From positions 1-11,074 of the forward strand of contig DDRA01000129.1 of assembly GCA_002343545.1 (NCBI GenBank): DNA of 11,074 bases, in the 5' to 3' direction. Origin of the DNA: Bacteriovoracaceae bacterium UBA2428 (lineage in GTDB: Bacteria; Bdellovibrionota; UBA2428). The notes under the pieces were generated by a model. It was not told where the DNA came from, searched no databases, and saw nothing but the letters and a program-made list of their open reading frames with translations. This document shows positions 1-6,004 of this stretch, piece after piece (position 1 is the first letter of the stretch; every line of letters starts with the position of its first letter). Position numbers and translations under genes: made by a program.

Positions 1-767
1 CCCCAGCCCCCGCCCCCCCCCCCCGCCGAGCGCAGGGCCCGCAGCATCTCGGGCGCGGGGGCGTGGTCGGGCAGGCGCACGAAGTCGCGCGGACCGAGCA
101 GGCCCTCAACGTCGAGCGCGAAGCCCGGGTCGGGCGCCCGGGTCGAGACGATGCGGGCGGCGGGCGGCGGGAGCGCGGGGGCGCAGCGCAAGCGCGTGCG
201 CTTGCGGAAGTCCCGGTCGCGGCAGATCGCGAGATCCGCACGCGCGGCGGCCGACGCCGCTTCGCGCAGGCGGCCCGCGGGAACGAGGCGGTCCGTCTCG
301 TCGGCGGGATCGAGCAGCACGACGTCGAAGTCGCGGCGGAGCGCCCAATGCTGAAAGCCGTCGTCGAGCAGGAAGTGCGTGGCCTCGCCCCCCGCGCGCA
401 GGTAACCCAGCGCGTTCGCGCCGCGCTTGGCGCCGACGAGCACGGTCACGCCGGCGCGCCACGCGATCTCGAGCGGCTCGTCGCCGGTGACGTCGGCGCC
501 CAAAGTCTCGAGGGAAGCGGCGTCGATCGTGACGGGCGTCGCGACCGAGCGGCCGTAGCCGCGCGTGAGCACGACGGGCTTCGCGCCCGAAGCGACGAGA
601 CGACGGGCGAGCTCGATGACGAAGGGGGTCTTGCCACGGCCGCCCAGGGCGACGTTGCCCACCGAGACGACGGGGCGCGGGAGACGACGCGAGCGCGTGA
701 GCGTTCGGTCGACGCGAGTCGCGAGGCCGTAGAGACGCGCGAGCGTCCCTAACGCGAGCCCCTTCAT
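1..767 (-). CDS. lpxK: Tetraacyldisaccharide 4'-kinase LpxK (3' end cut off by window edge)
   Basis: LpxK is the inner-membrane-associated kinase that adds the 4'-phosphate to the lipid A disaccharide made by LpxB. About 255 codons are open from an ATG at 765-767 to the window edge; full-length family members have about 330. Visible motifs are the P-loop VGNVALGGRGKTP (about residues 35-47), LTRGYGR (66-72), TGDEP (93-97), the LpxK hallmark DDGFQHW followed by RRDFDVVLLD (134-152), and VPAGRLRE (161-168). LPDHAP near residue 231 matches the usual late DH motif. The start overlaps the lpxB stop as ATGA, with GGAAG eight bases upstream. The N-terminus is short, lacking part of the hydrophobic helix many LpxKs carry. 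The last residues become poly-glycine from a run of 12 Gs, which may be an assembly artefact. The function call is secure. Confidence 0.95.
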   Translation of the reverse strand, partial: MKGLALGTLARLYGLATRVDRTLTRSRRLPRPVVSVGNVALGGRGKTPFVIELARRLVASGAKPVVLTRGYGRSVATPVTIDAASLETLGADVTGDEPLEIAWRAGVTVLVGAKRGANALGYLRAGGEATHFLLDDGFQHWALRRDFDVVLLDPADETDRLVPAGRLREAASAAARADLAICRDRDFRKRTRLRCAPALPPPAARIVSTRAPDPGFALDVEGLLGPRDFVRLPDHAPAPEMLRALRSAGGGGGGW

Positions 768-1963
768 GTCGGGCGCTTCCAGACGGCCAGGAGATCGGCC
801 GCGATCCGCTCGGCCACGCCGACTTCGCCCAACTTCTTGGGCACGAAGCGGAGACTCTTGCGGAGCGTGTTCATGCGGACGGGATCCGTGAGCAACTCGA
901 CCGACTCGGCGGCCAGACGGGTCGGCGAGAGATCGTCCTGCAGCAACTCCGGAATGACGGGGCGGCCCAAAAGGATGTTCGGCAAGCCGGCCGAGCCGCC
1001 TTCCTCGGTGAAGTACCGGCTCATCCGGCGGATCAAGAAGGCCGAGAAGCCGCTCAGGCGGTAGAAGAGAATATGCGGCAATTGGTAGTAGGCCGCTTCG
1101 AGCGTGGCCGTTCCCGAAGCCACCCAACCGAAGTCGGCGGCCATGAGCACGCGGCGCGAGTCCCGGGCCAGAACCCATTCCCCGCTCGCGAGGAGCGCGC
1201 GCAAACGCTCGGCGTCCGGGGCCTTGAGGATGCCGAAGAACTTGGGCTCGTCCCAACCCGGCGCGAGGGGCAGGAGCGCCTTCCATTCGCCCTTGAGGAC
1301 GCGGCGACGGCGGAGAACGCGGAACTGCTCCCAGGTGTCGAGGAGCAGCGGCAAGTGGCGTTGGATCTCGCCGATGCGCGAGCCCGGCAGCACGGCGAGC
1401 AGGCTCGCGTCGCGCGCGAGCCCCATCTCTTCGCGCGCGCCCATGCGGTTGCGCGGCGGCAGATCGTCGCGGAGCGGGTGGCCCATGAACTTGGCGCTGA
1501 CGCCCGCGTCCACGAAGAGCTCTTCCTCGAAGGGAAGCGCCGGGTAAAGGCGACGCACGAGGCGGCGAATGAGCGGCATGCGTCCGCCGCGCCAGGCCCA
1601 AACCTGCGGGGCCACGACGTAGTCCACGGGACGACCGCGCGCTTGCGCCATCTTCGCGAGCTTGAGGTTGAAATCCGGGAAGTCGACGCACAAAAGCGAA
1701 TCGACTTCGGGGAGCCGGGCCTCGAGCCGCGCGAGCACGCCGAAGATCGTGCGCAGTCGCGCGAGAACTTCCCAGATGCCGACGACGGCCACGTCGCTCG
1801 ACTCCGCGAGCAGCTTGACCCCCGCGGCCGCGGACTGCGGGCCCGCCAGGCCTTCGAACTCGAGCGGCTCGGGCGAGAGTTTGCGCAGGGCCTCGACGAT
1901 GTGCGAGAGGATCAGATCCCCCGAAGGGTCGCCGGCCGATACGAGGATCCGTCGCGTCGCCAT
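764..1963 (-). CDS. lpxB: Lipid-A-disaccharide synthase LpxB
   Basis: LpxB is a peripheral inner-membrane GT19 glycosyltransferase that condenses UDP-2,3-diacylglucosamine with 2,3-diacylglucosamine-1-phosphate to give the lipid A disaccharide. The 399-residue length is normal. Motifs in order are SAGDPSGD (9-16), VDFPDFNLKLAK (93-104), VAPQVWAWRGGR (117-128), LPFE (143-146), GHPL (161-164), LPGSR (192-196), ASGTATLEAA (282-291), LPNILLGR (327-334) and PELLQ (338-342). The N-terminal motif is GDPSGD where the family usually has GE(P/A)SGD, a conservative Glu to Asp change near the active site. The ATG lies nine bases after the oxidoreductase stop; the only Shine-Dalgarno-like element is TAGG, which includes that stop. 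The 3' end overlaps lpxK by four bases. Identification is secure. Confidence 0.97.
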   Translation of the reverse strand: MATRRILVSAGDPSGDLILSHIVEALRKLSPEPLEFEGLAGPQSAAAGVKLLAESSDVAVVGIWEVLARLRTIFGVLARLEARLPEVDSLLCVDFPDFNLKLAKMAQARGRPVDYVVAPQVWAWRGGRMPLIRRLVRRLYPALPFEEELFVDAGVSAKFMGHPLRDDLPPRNRMGAREEMGLARDASLLAVLPGSRIGEIQRHLPLLLDTWEQFRVLRRRRVLKGEWKALLPLAPGWDEPKFFGILKAPDAERLRALLASGEWVLARDSRRVLMAADFGWVASGTATLEAAYYQLPHILFYRLSGFSAFLIRRMSRYFTEEGGSAGLPNILLGRPVIPELLQDDLSPTRLAAESVELLTDPVRMNTLRKSLRFVPKKLGEVGVAERIAADLLAVWKRPT

Positions 1964-1972
1964 CGTCGCGAC

Positions 1973-3049
1973 CTAGTCGAGGACCTTGATGCAGCTCAAA
2001 ACTTCGTCGATGAGCTCGTGGCTACGCAACACGGTTTTGGGCGTCGGCAGGAAGTGATCGAGCGAAGCGAAGTTCCGCGTGGCGGAAATCGTCTCCTCGC
2101 AGCTTTCCAGTTCGCCGCGCACGTTGCGCACGAAAGCCGTGATCTCGAGACCGAGCGGATCGCCGCCGGCCCACTGCGTTTCCTTGGCCTGGAAGGCGTC
2201 CATCCCGCGGCCCACGCGCTCGAAGCGCTTAAGGCTGCGGCGCATGAAATCGATCGAGGCGTGCCACCCGGGGCCCGTCATCTCCCAACCGCGCGAAGCT
2301 TCGGCCGAGAGGCGCGACGCGAAGAAGCGGGCCATGCCGCCGTCCTCGAGGTCGAGCGCCACGATGGCGTAGTCCAGCATGCCCGAGCGGAGCTTGCGGC
2401 CCCACGCGCGCACCGTTTTCACGGGGGCGAGGTCGTACATCGAGTTCAGCATCGCGAAGAGATCGATGTCGTGGATCATGAGGTCATGGATGACGTCGGT
2501 GTCGCCGACGCGCGGCACGAAGGGCCCGCTGCGGACGGCGTTGATCGTCCAGGGGCCCCGAGCCGGCTTCCAATCCTGCCAGAGGTGCGCGAGCGACCAG
2601 CGCTCGAGCATGCCGACCTGAAGGACCTTGCGCGCTTTCGCGGCGGCCGTGCCGAGCTCGCGGCAATCCAGCGCCGAAAAGCCGAGCGGCTTCTCGACGA
2701 GAACGTGGAGCCCCTGCTCGAGGCAGGCGAGCGTCGTCTCGTTGTGGATGCTGGCGGGCACCGCGACGATCGCGGCTTCGGGATAATGGTCCGAACCGAC
2801 CTCGCCCAACAGGCCGAGGTTCGAGATGATCTGCGGACGCTCATTCTCCGGAAACTCGCGCGCGAGCGCGGTCGCCCGCAGCTCGTCGGGCTCGACGATA
2901 ACCGCCACGCGGGCTCCGATCGTCGGGCCGAGGGCGCGGATCTTCTTGATGTGGTTGGCGCCCATATGGCCCGCGCCGACCACCGCAAAACGGACGCTAT
3001 TCGTACCGAGGGCCGATCCCGATCCGCCGGCCCCGCTTTTTTTCGACAT
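1973..3049 (-). CDS. Gfo/Idh/MocA-family NAD(P)-dependent oxidoreductase in the lipid A cluster
   Basis: This is a 358-residue cytoplasmic sugar dehydrogenase-like protein. An N-terminal Rossmann fold is shown by FAVVGAGHMG (21-30) and an acidic residue after the second strand (VEPDE, 52-56). AAIVAVPASIHN (92-103) is followed by the family signature HVLVEKPLG (115-123). The catalytic helix motif is DVIHDLMIHDIDL (185-197), with a His-Asp pair at 193-194. It sits between lpxA and lpxB, and homologues at this place are common in delta-type lipid A operons. GnnA, which with the aminotransferase GnnB makes UDP-GlcNAc3N for lipid A in Acidithiobacillus, belongs to this family, so a role in modifying the UDP-sugar is a reasonable inference; no gnnB is visible here. 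The first 18 or so residues are a Gly/Ser-rich extension, and the AGAGG before the ATG is about 11 bases away, so the start is not certain. Family secure, substrate unknown. Confidence 0.9.
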   Translation of the reverse strand: MSKKSGAGGSGSALGTNSVRFAVVGAGHMGANHIKKIRALGPTIGARVAVIVEPDELRATALAREFPENERPQIISNLGLLGEVGSDHYPEAAIVAVPASIHNETTLACLEQGLHVLVEKPLGFSALDCRELGTAAAKARKVLQVGMLERWSLAHLWQDWKPARGPWTINAVRSGPFVPRVGDTDVIHDLMIHDIDLFAMLNSMYDLAPVKTVRAWGRKLRSGMLDYAIVALDLEDGGMARFFASRLSAEASRGWEMTGPGWHASIDFMRRSLKRFERVGRGMDAFQAKETQWAGGDPLGLEITAFVRNVRGELESCEETISATRNFASLDHFLPTPKTVLRSHELIDEVLSCIKVLD

Positions 3050-3057
3050 CGATGGGA

Positions 3058-3840
3058 TTACCTCTGAATCCCGATCTTAGTGCCTTTCACGAAATCAATA
3101 AACCTCCGGGCGAAGGGACTCGTGCCATAAAGTTTTTCGATCTCGTCGATGGCCTTCTCGGTCGTTTGGTGCCCGAGGTAAAGGATCTTGAAGAATTCGC
3201 GCGCCATGCGCACTTCTTCTTCGGTGTAACCGGCCCGCTTGAGCCCGACGAGGTTCGGTCCGGCGACCTCGGAGAAATCCTTCACGCTCAGGAAGGGCGG
3301 CACGTCGCGGCGCACGACCGAGGTCGCGCCGATGAAAACGTGGTCGCCCACGCGACAACGCTGGATGACGGCCGTAAGGCCGCCCACCACGACGAAATTC
3401 CCGATCTCGACGTGCCCCGCGAGGGCCGACTGGTTCACGAGGGTGTTGCGGTTCCCCACGATGCAGTCATGGGCGACGTGCGCCCCCGTCATGAGGTAAT
3501 TGTCCGAGCCGATCGTCGTGAGGGCGCGGTCCTTGGCCGTTCCGCGCGAGACCGTCGAAGACTCGCGGAAGGTGTTGCGATCGCCGATGACGACGCGGGT
3601 CGGCTCGCCCTTGTAGCTCAGGTCCTGGGGCGGTCCCCCGAGCACGCTGAAGGGATAAACGAGATTGTCGACGCCCAAGGTCGTGTCGCCCTCGAGAATG
3701 GCGTGCGAGAGGAGCCGGGTCCGGTCGCCAACGCGAACGCCCGCGCCGACGCGGCAGAAGGGGCCGATCTCGACGCCCGCGCCTAACTCGGCGCCGGCCT
3801 CGACGAGGGCCGTCGGGTGGATTTTGACTTCGGCGCTCAC
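3058..3840 (-). CDS. lpxA: UDP-N-acetylglucosamine O-acyltransferase LpxA
   Basis: LpxA catalyses the first step of lipid A synthesis, moving a 3-hydroxyacyl chain from ACP to the 3-position of UDP-GlcNAc or, in some bacteria, UDP-GlcNAc3N. The 260 residues match the usual length. The N-terminal two thirds are hexapeptide repeats of a left-handed beta-helix, starting at IHPTALVEAGAELG. Conserved elements are GGPPQDLSYKGEPT (68-81), GDRNTFRES (86-94), AHVAHDCIVGN (120-130; His124 aligns with catalytic His125 of E. coli), LAGHV (140-144) and NLVGLKRAG (196-204). The C-terminal helices follow. By hand alignment, the acyl-length ruler position (E. coli Gly173) is Ala172, E. coli His160 is Ile159 and E. 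coli Lys76 is Ser75. The GTG start has GAGG five bases upstream, overlapping the fabZ stop. The gene lies seven bases after fabZ. Confidence 0.97.
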   Translation of the reverse strand: MSAEVKIHPTALVEAGAELGAGVEIGPFCRVGAGVRVGDRTRLLSHAILEGDTTLGVDNLVYPFSVLGGPPQDLSYKGEPTRVVIGDRNTFRESSTVSRGTAKDRALTTIGSDNYLMTGAHVAHDCIVGNRNTLVNQSALAGHVEIGNFVVVGGLTAVIQRCRVGDHVFIGATSVVRRDVPPFLSVKDFSEVAGPNLVGLKRAGYTEEEVRMAREFFKILYLGHQTTEKAIDEIEKLYGTSPFARRFIDFVKGTKIGIQR

Positions 3841-3847
3841 CGCGACC

Positions 3848-4306
3848 TCAAGCCTGGTTTTCGGGAAGCACGGGCGGGTTCACGAGCTTCAACCAGAAGC
3901 TGCCTTCCGACACGACCTCGCCGTTCATGAGGACTTCGACGCCCCAGTAGTAGAGCGTACCGCGCCGGGAGATCTCCTGTCCGCGGATGGTGAGCGTACA
4001 GGGCGGCGCCACGGGGCGCTTGAACTTGTATTTGTCGACCGAGACGAAGCGCACGTCGGCCGGCTTCGTACCGGGGGGGAGCACGCCCAGGTAGATCCAG
4101 CAGCAGGCCTGCGCGGCGGCCTCGATCTGCAGCACCCCCGGGAAGATCGGGTCGCCGGGAAAATGCCCGCGCAGAACGTCGACGTCGGGCGTGAGATCGT
4201 ACTCGACCTCGCCCGCGCTGCCGTTTTCGTTGCGCTTCATGAGACGCGTCACCCAGATGAAAGGGGGACGGTGCGGGATGCTGAGATAAGGCTCGCTCGA
4301 GATCAC
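3848..4306 (-). CDS. fabZ: (3R)-hydroxyacyl-ACP dehydratase, FabZ-like hotdog protein
   Basis: FabZ dehydrates 3-hydroxyacyl-ACP in fatty-acid elongation and so competes with LpxA and LpxD for the same substrate, which fits its place between them. The 152-residue product starts at a GTG that overlaps the lpxD stop (GTGA), with a GGAGG seven bases before it; an upstream in-frame start would run deep into lpxD and is rejected. IPHRPPFIWVTRL (10-22) corresponds to the usual LPHRYPFLLVDRV. The catalytic segment is GHFPGDPIFPGVLQIEAAAQ (47-66) with His48 and Glu62. FKRP corresponds to the usual FRRPV segment. The protein is divergent: Thr20 replaces the usual Asp of VDRV, HFPGD replaces HFPGH, and the C-terminal half is unusual. 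A FabZ-related hotdog enzyme with altered preference cannot be excluded, but both catalytic residues are present. Confidence 0.9.
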   Translation of the reverse strand: MISSEPYLSIPHRPPFIWVTRLMKRNENGSAGEVEYDLTPDVDVLRGHFPGDPIFPGVLQIEAAAQACCWIYLGVLPPGTKPADVRFVSVDKYKFKRPVAPPCTLTIRGQEISRRGTLYYWGVEVLMNGEVVSEGSFWLKLVNPPVLPENQA

Positions 4307-5349
4307 GGTTTTTCCTCCAACTTTTTGAGCCGCGCGAAGAATTCGGGCAAGCGGCCCACGAGTGCTTGAATTTTGAGCGCCTCCGCCAAGGGGCGGGGCG
4401 GATAACCTTTCACGACTTGGCCGTCCGGAACGTCCGCGCTGACGCCGCTCTGCGCGGCGACCGTGACGTCGTGGCCGATGCGCATGTGCCCCTTCGTGCC
4501 GACGAGGCCCGCGAGGGTCACGCGATCGCCGAGCTCCGTCGAGCCCGAGAGCCCCACGAAGCTGCAAAGCACGGCCTCCCGGCCGACGACGCAGTTATGG
4601 CCGACCTGCACGATGTTATCGAAGGCGCCGCCGTCGCCGACCTGCGTGTCCTCGAAAACCCCGCGGTCGATCGCGACGAAGGCGCCCAGACGAACGCCGG
4701 TCCCCACGACGACGCGGCCCACGTGGACGCGCGGTCGGCGGCCGGACTCGCCGGGATACTTGACGAAGCCGAAGCCCTGGCCGCCGATCGACACGGATCC
4801 CGTCAAACGACACTCGTCACCGAGCTCGCAGTCGTCGGCGATGCGCGAATGCGCGCCGATCCGGCCGTCGCGGCCGATGCGCACGCGCGCGCCGAGCCGG
4901 ACCCCCGTTTCGAGCACGGTGCCCTCGCCGATCTCGCAGTCGGGACCGATGACGACGCCGGCCTCGGCCACGACGCCCTTGGGGACGGCGTGGGATTCCC
5001 CGTGCCACTCCGGCGCGCGGACGTGCCCGAGCACGAAGTCGAGCGCGGCCGCGGGCTCGCGCACGCGCAAAAGCGGGCGCGCGTCGTCCTCGGGGTCGAA
5101 GCCCACGAAAACGAGACCGAAGGCCGCCGGCGACAGGCGACGCGGATTCTCGGCGTAGGTGTAAACGGAGGCGTCCGCCTCGGGCGTTTCCGAGGAGCGC
5201 GGCACGCTCAAGGCGTCGTAGTGCCGAGCGACGACGCGCGCGGCGACCTCGCCCGCGCCCGGCTCGAGAAAGCCCAGGCGAACGAGTTCGGCCACCAGCG
5301 ACTCGGGCCGACTCCAGACTTCAGCGACGCGACGAAAGCGCTTGGACAC
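4303..5349 (-). CDS. lpxD: UDP-3-O-acylglucosamine N-acyltransferase LpxD
   Basis: LpxD adds the second 3-hydroxyacyl chain, to the 2-amino group of UDP-3-O-acyl-glucosamine. The 348 residues comprise an N-terminal domain (about 1-115), a long left-handed beta-helix of hexapeptide repeats (about 122-315) and a C-terminal ACP-binding helix (about 319-347) ending in the lysine/glutamate-rich LKKLEEK. Conserved landmarks are GGQGFGF (189-195), AIDRGVFEDTQVGDG (226-240), FDNIVQVGHN (243-252; His251 is the catalytic base), GTKGHMRIG (284-292) and KGYPPRP (314-320). The N-terminal uridine-binding domain is poorly conserved: the usual F-x-x-NPKY is Y-A-E-NPRR (65-71), and the preceding stretch is longer than usual. 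The start is a GTG with GGGGA about seven bases upstream, 27 bases after ompH. The tandem LpxD-FabZ-LpxA order supports the call. Confidence 0.95.
   Translation of the reverse strand: MSKRFRRVAEVWSRPESLVAELVRLGFLEPGAGEVAARVVARHYDALSVPRSSETPEADASVYTYAENPRRLSPAAFGLVFVGFDPEDDARPLLRVREPAAALDFVLGHVRAPEWHGESHAVPKGVVAEAGVVIGPDCEIGEGTVLETGVRLGARVRIGRDGRIGAHSRIADDCELGDECRLTGSVSIGGQGFGFVKYPGESGRRPRVHVGRVVVGTGVRLGAFVAIDRGVFEDTQVGDGGAFDNIVQVGHNCVVGREAVLCSFVGLSGSTELGDRVTLAGLVGTKGHMRIGHDVTVAAQSGVSADVPDGQVVKGYPPRPLAEALKIQALVGRLPEFFARLKKLEEKP
4314..4318 (-). promoter_or_regulatory. Shine-Dalgarno GGAGG of fabZ inside the lpxD 3' end
   Basis: GGAGG encoded within the LpxD C-terminal Leu-Glu-Glu codons lies seven bases before the GTG of fabZ at 4304-4306, which overlaps the lpxD stop as GTGA. 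It fixes the fabZ start and indicates stop-restart coupling between the two genes. Confidence 0.75.
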
Positions 5350-5376
5350 GACGGTCCCCGGTGCGCGGGCGCGCCC

Positions 5377-5889
5377 TTAGGGGTTCTTTTCGTCGTAGAG
5401 CTTGATGAGCTCGTCCGTGACGTCGGTCTGGTTCATCGCGAAGAGCAAACCGGAGTTCGCCTCCAACACGAGGTCCAGGCTACGACGACGCGAAACGTCG
5501 GGGATGAGGGCGCGGAGGCCGTCGATGATCGGCTTGGCGAGGCCCGTGCGCTTCTCTTCGACTTCCATCTGGAACTTTTGGCCCATCTGCTGGACTTCCA
5601 TGAGCTTGGCCTGGAGCTTGGCTTGTTGCTCGGCGCGCGCCTTTTCGTTCAGCACGGCGGCCTTCTTCTGGAACTCTTCGAACTGCTTGCGGATGGATTC
5701 CTGCTCCGTCTTGAACTTCTTCTCGCGGTCCTTGGCTTCCTTCTCGAAGTTGGCCGAGGACGTCTTGCCGCGCTTGGTTTCCTGAAGCGCGCGCTGCAAA
5801 TCGACGACGCCGACTTTGACGTTGGCGCTGGCGGTCGAGAGGACGGAAGCGATGAGGCCCAAGATGAGGCCACGAGCGAAAATTTGCAT
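5377..5889 (-). CDS. ompH: Periplasmic chaperone Skp/OmpH family protein
   Basis: Skp/OmpH proteins are trimeric periplasmic chaperones that hold unfolded outer-membrane proteins on the way to BamA. The 170-residue product begins with a signal peptide (hydrophobic FARGLILGLIASVLS, then a probable cut after ASA at 22). The mature chain starts VKVGVVDLQRAL, the typical first strand. A highly charged Lys/Glu/Gln-rich coiled coil spans about 40-115 (the tentacle arms). The C-terminal part returns to the body domain with LDLVLEANSGLLFAMNQTDV and ends DELIKLYDEKNP, as the family does. The ATG at 5887-5889 is chosen over one 12 codons upstream because it gives a clean signal peptide and has a strong GGAGG eight bases before it. 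It follows bamA, the usual neighbour. Gene symbol could equally be skp. Confidence 0.95.
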   Translation of the reverse strand: MQIFARGLILGLIASVLSTASANVKVGVVDLQRALQETKRGKTSSANFEKEAKDREKKFKTEQESIRKQFEEFQKKAAVLNEKARAEQQAKLQAKLMEVQQMGQKFQMEVEEKRTGLAKPIIDGLRALIPDVSRRRSLDLVLEANSGLLFAMNQTDVTDELIKLYDEKNP

Positions 5890-5897
5890 TGAAACTA

Positions 5898-5902
5898 CCT
5901 CC
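5898..5902 (-). promoter_or_regulatory. Shine-Dalgarno GGAGG of ompH
   Basis: A perfect GGAGG sits eight bases before the ATG at 5887-5889. It decides the ompH start against an in-frame ATG 36 bases upstream. It is one of the strongest ribosome-binding sites in the window, fitting a gene whose ribosomes must load anew after the only long gap in the cluster. Confidence 0.8.
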
Positions 5903-5946
5903 AAAAAGTCGCCCACCGGGGCCACTCAAGATCGCCTTGTCTTAGC

Positions 5947-5974
5947 AGGCCCCCCCTCTCGGGACGAGGGGCCT
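5947..5974 (-). terminator. GC-rich hairpin in the bamA-ompH gap (possible attenuator or processing site)
   Basis: On the transcribed strand the arms AGGCCCCTC and GGGGGGCCT pair over nine positions (one G-U pair) around a nine-base loop. The hairpin begins about 30 bases after the bamA stop and ends about 57 bases before the ompH ATG. No U-tract follows, so it is not a classical intrinsic terminator; partial attenuation, mRNA processing or 3'-end protection of the upstream message are alternatives. The rest of the 115-base gap shows no convincing promoter: a TTGACG just after bamA has no -10 element at a proper distance. Confidence 0.35.
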
Positions 5975-6004
5975 TCACCACTTTGAGCGCAGCCGCGTCA
6001 AACC

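Noticed and set aside
63..752. A plus-strand open frame of 229 codons near the window start
   Set aside because: It is antisense to lpxK, whose frame carries all LpxK motifs through this region.
1073..3067. A plus-strand open frame of 664 codons across lpxB and the oxidoreductase
   Set aside because: It spans two clear minus-strand genes and their junction, has low-complexity Arg/Glu/Ala/His composition and no motif. It is a composition shadow, as is the 508-codon frame at 4366-5892 opposite lpxD and ompH.
3848..4567. A longer fabZ with 87 extra N-terminal codons
   Set aside because: The extension lies wholly inside lpxD, is Arg/Gly-rich without FabZ similarity, and the GTG with GGAGG at the lpxD stop gives a normal-length protein.
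5367..5376. Ten-base perfect palindrome GGGCGCGCCC just after the ompH stop
   Set aside because: Expected by chance in GC-rich DNA, too short for a stable hairpin with a loop, and no U-tract follows, so not called a terminator or operator.
5977..6003. TTGACG-like -35 element just downstream of bamA
   Set aside because: No -10-like hexamer at 16-18 bases; the nearest A/T-rich hexamer is much too far, so no promoter is called.
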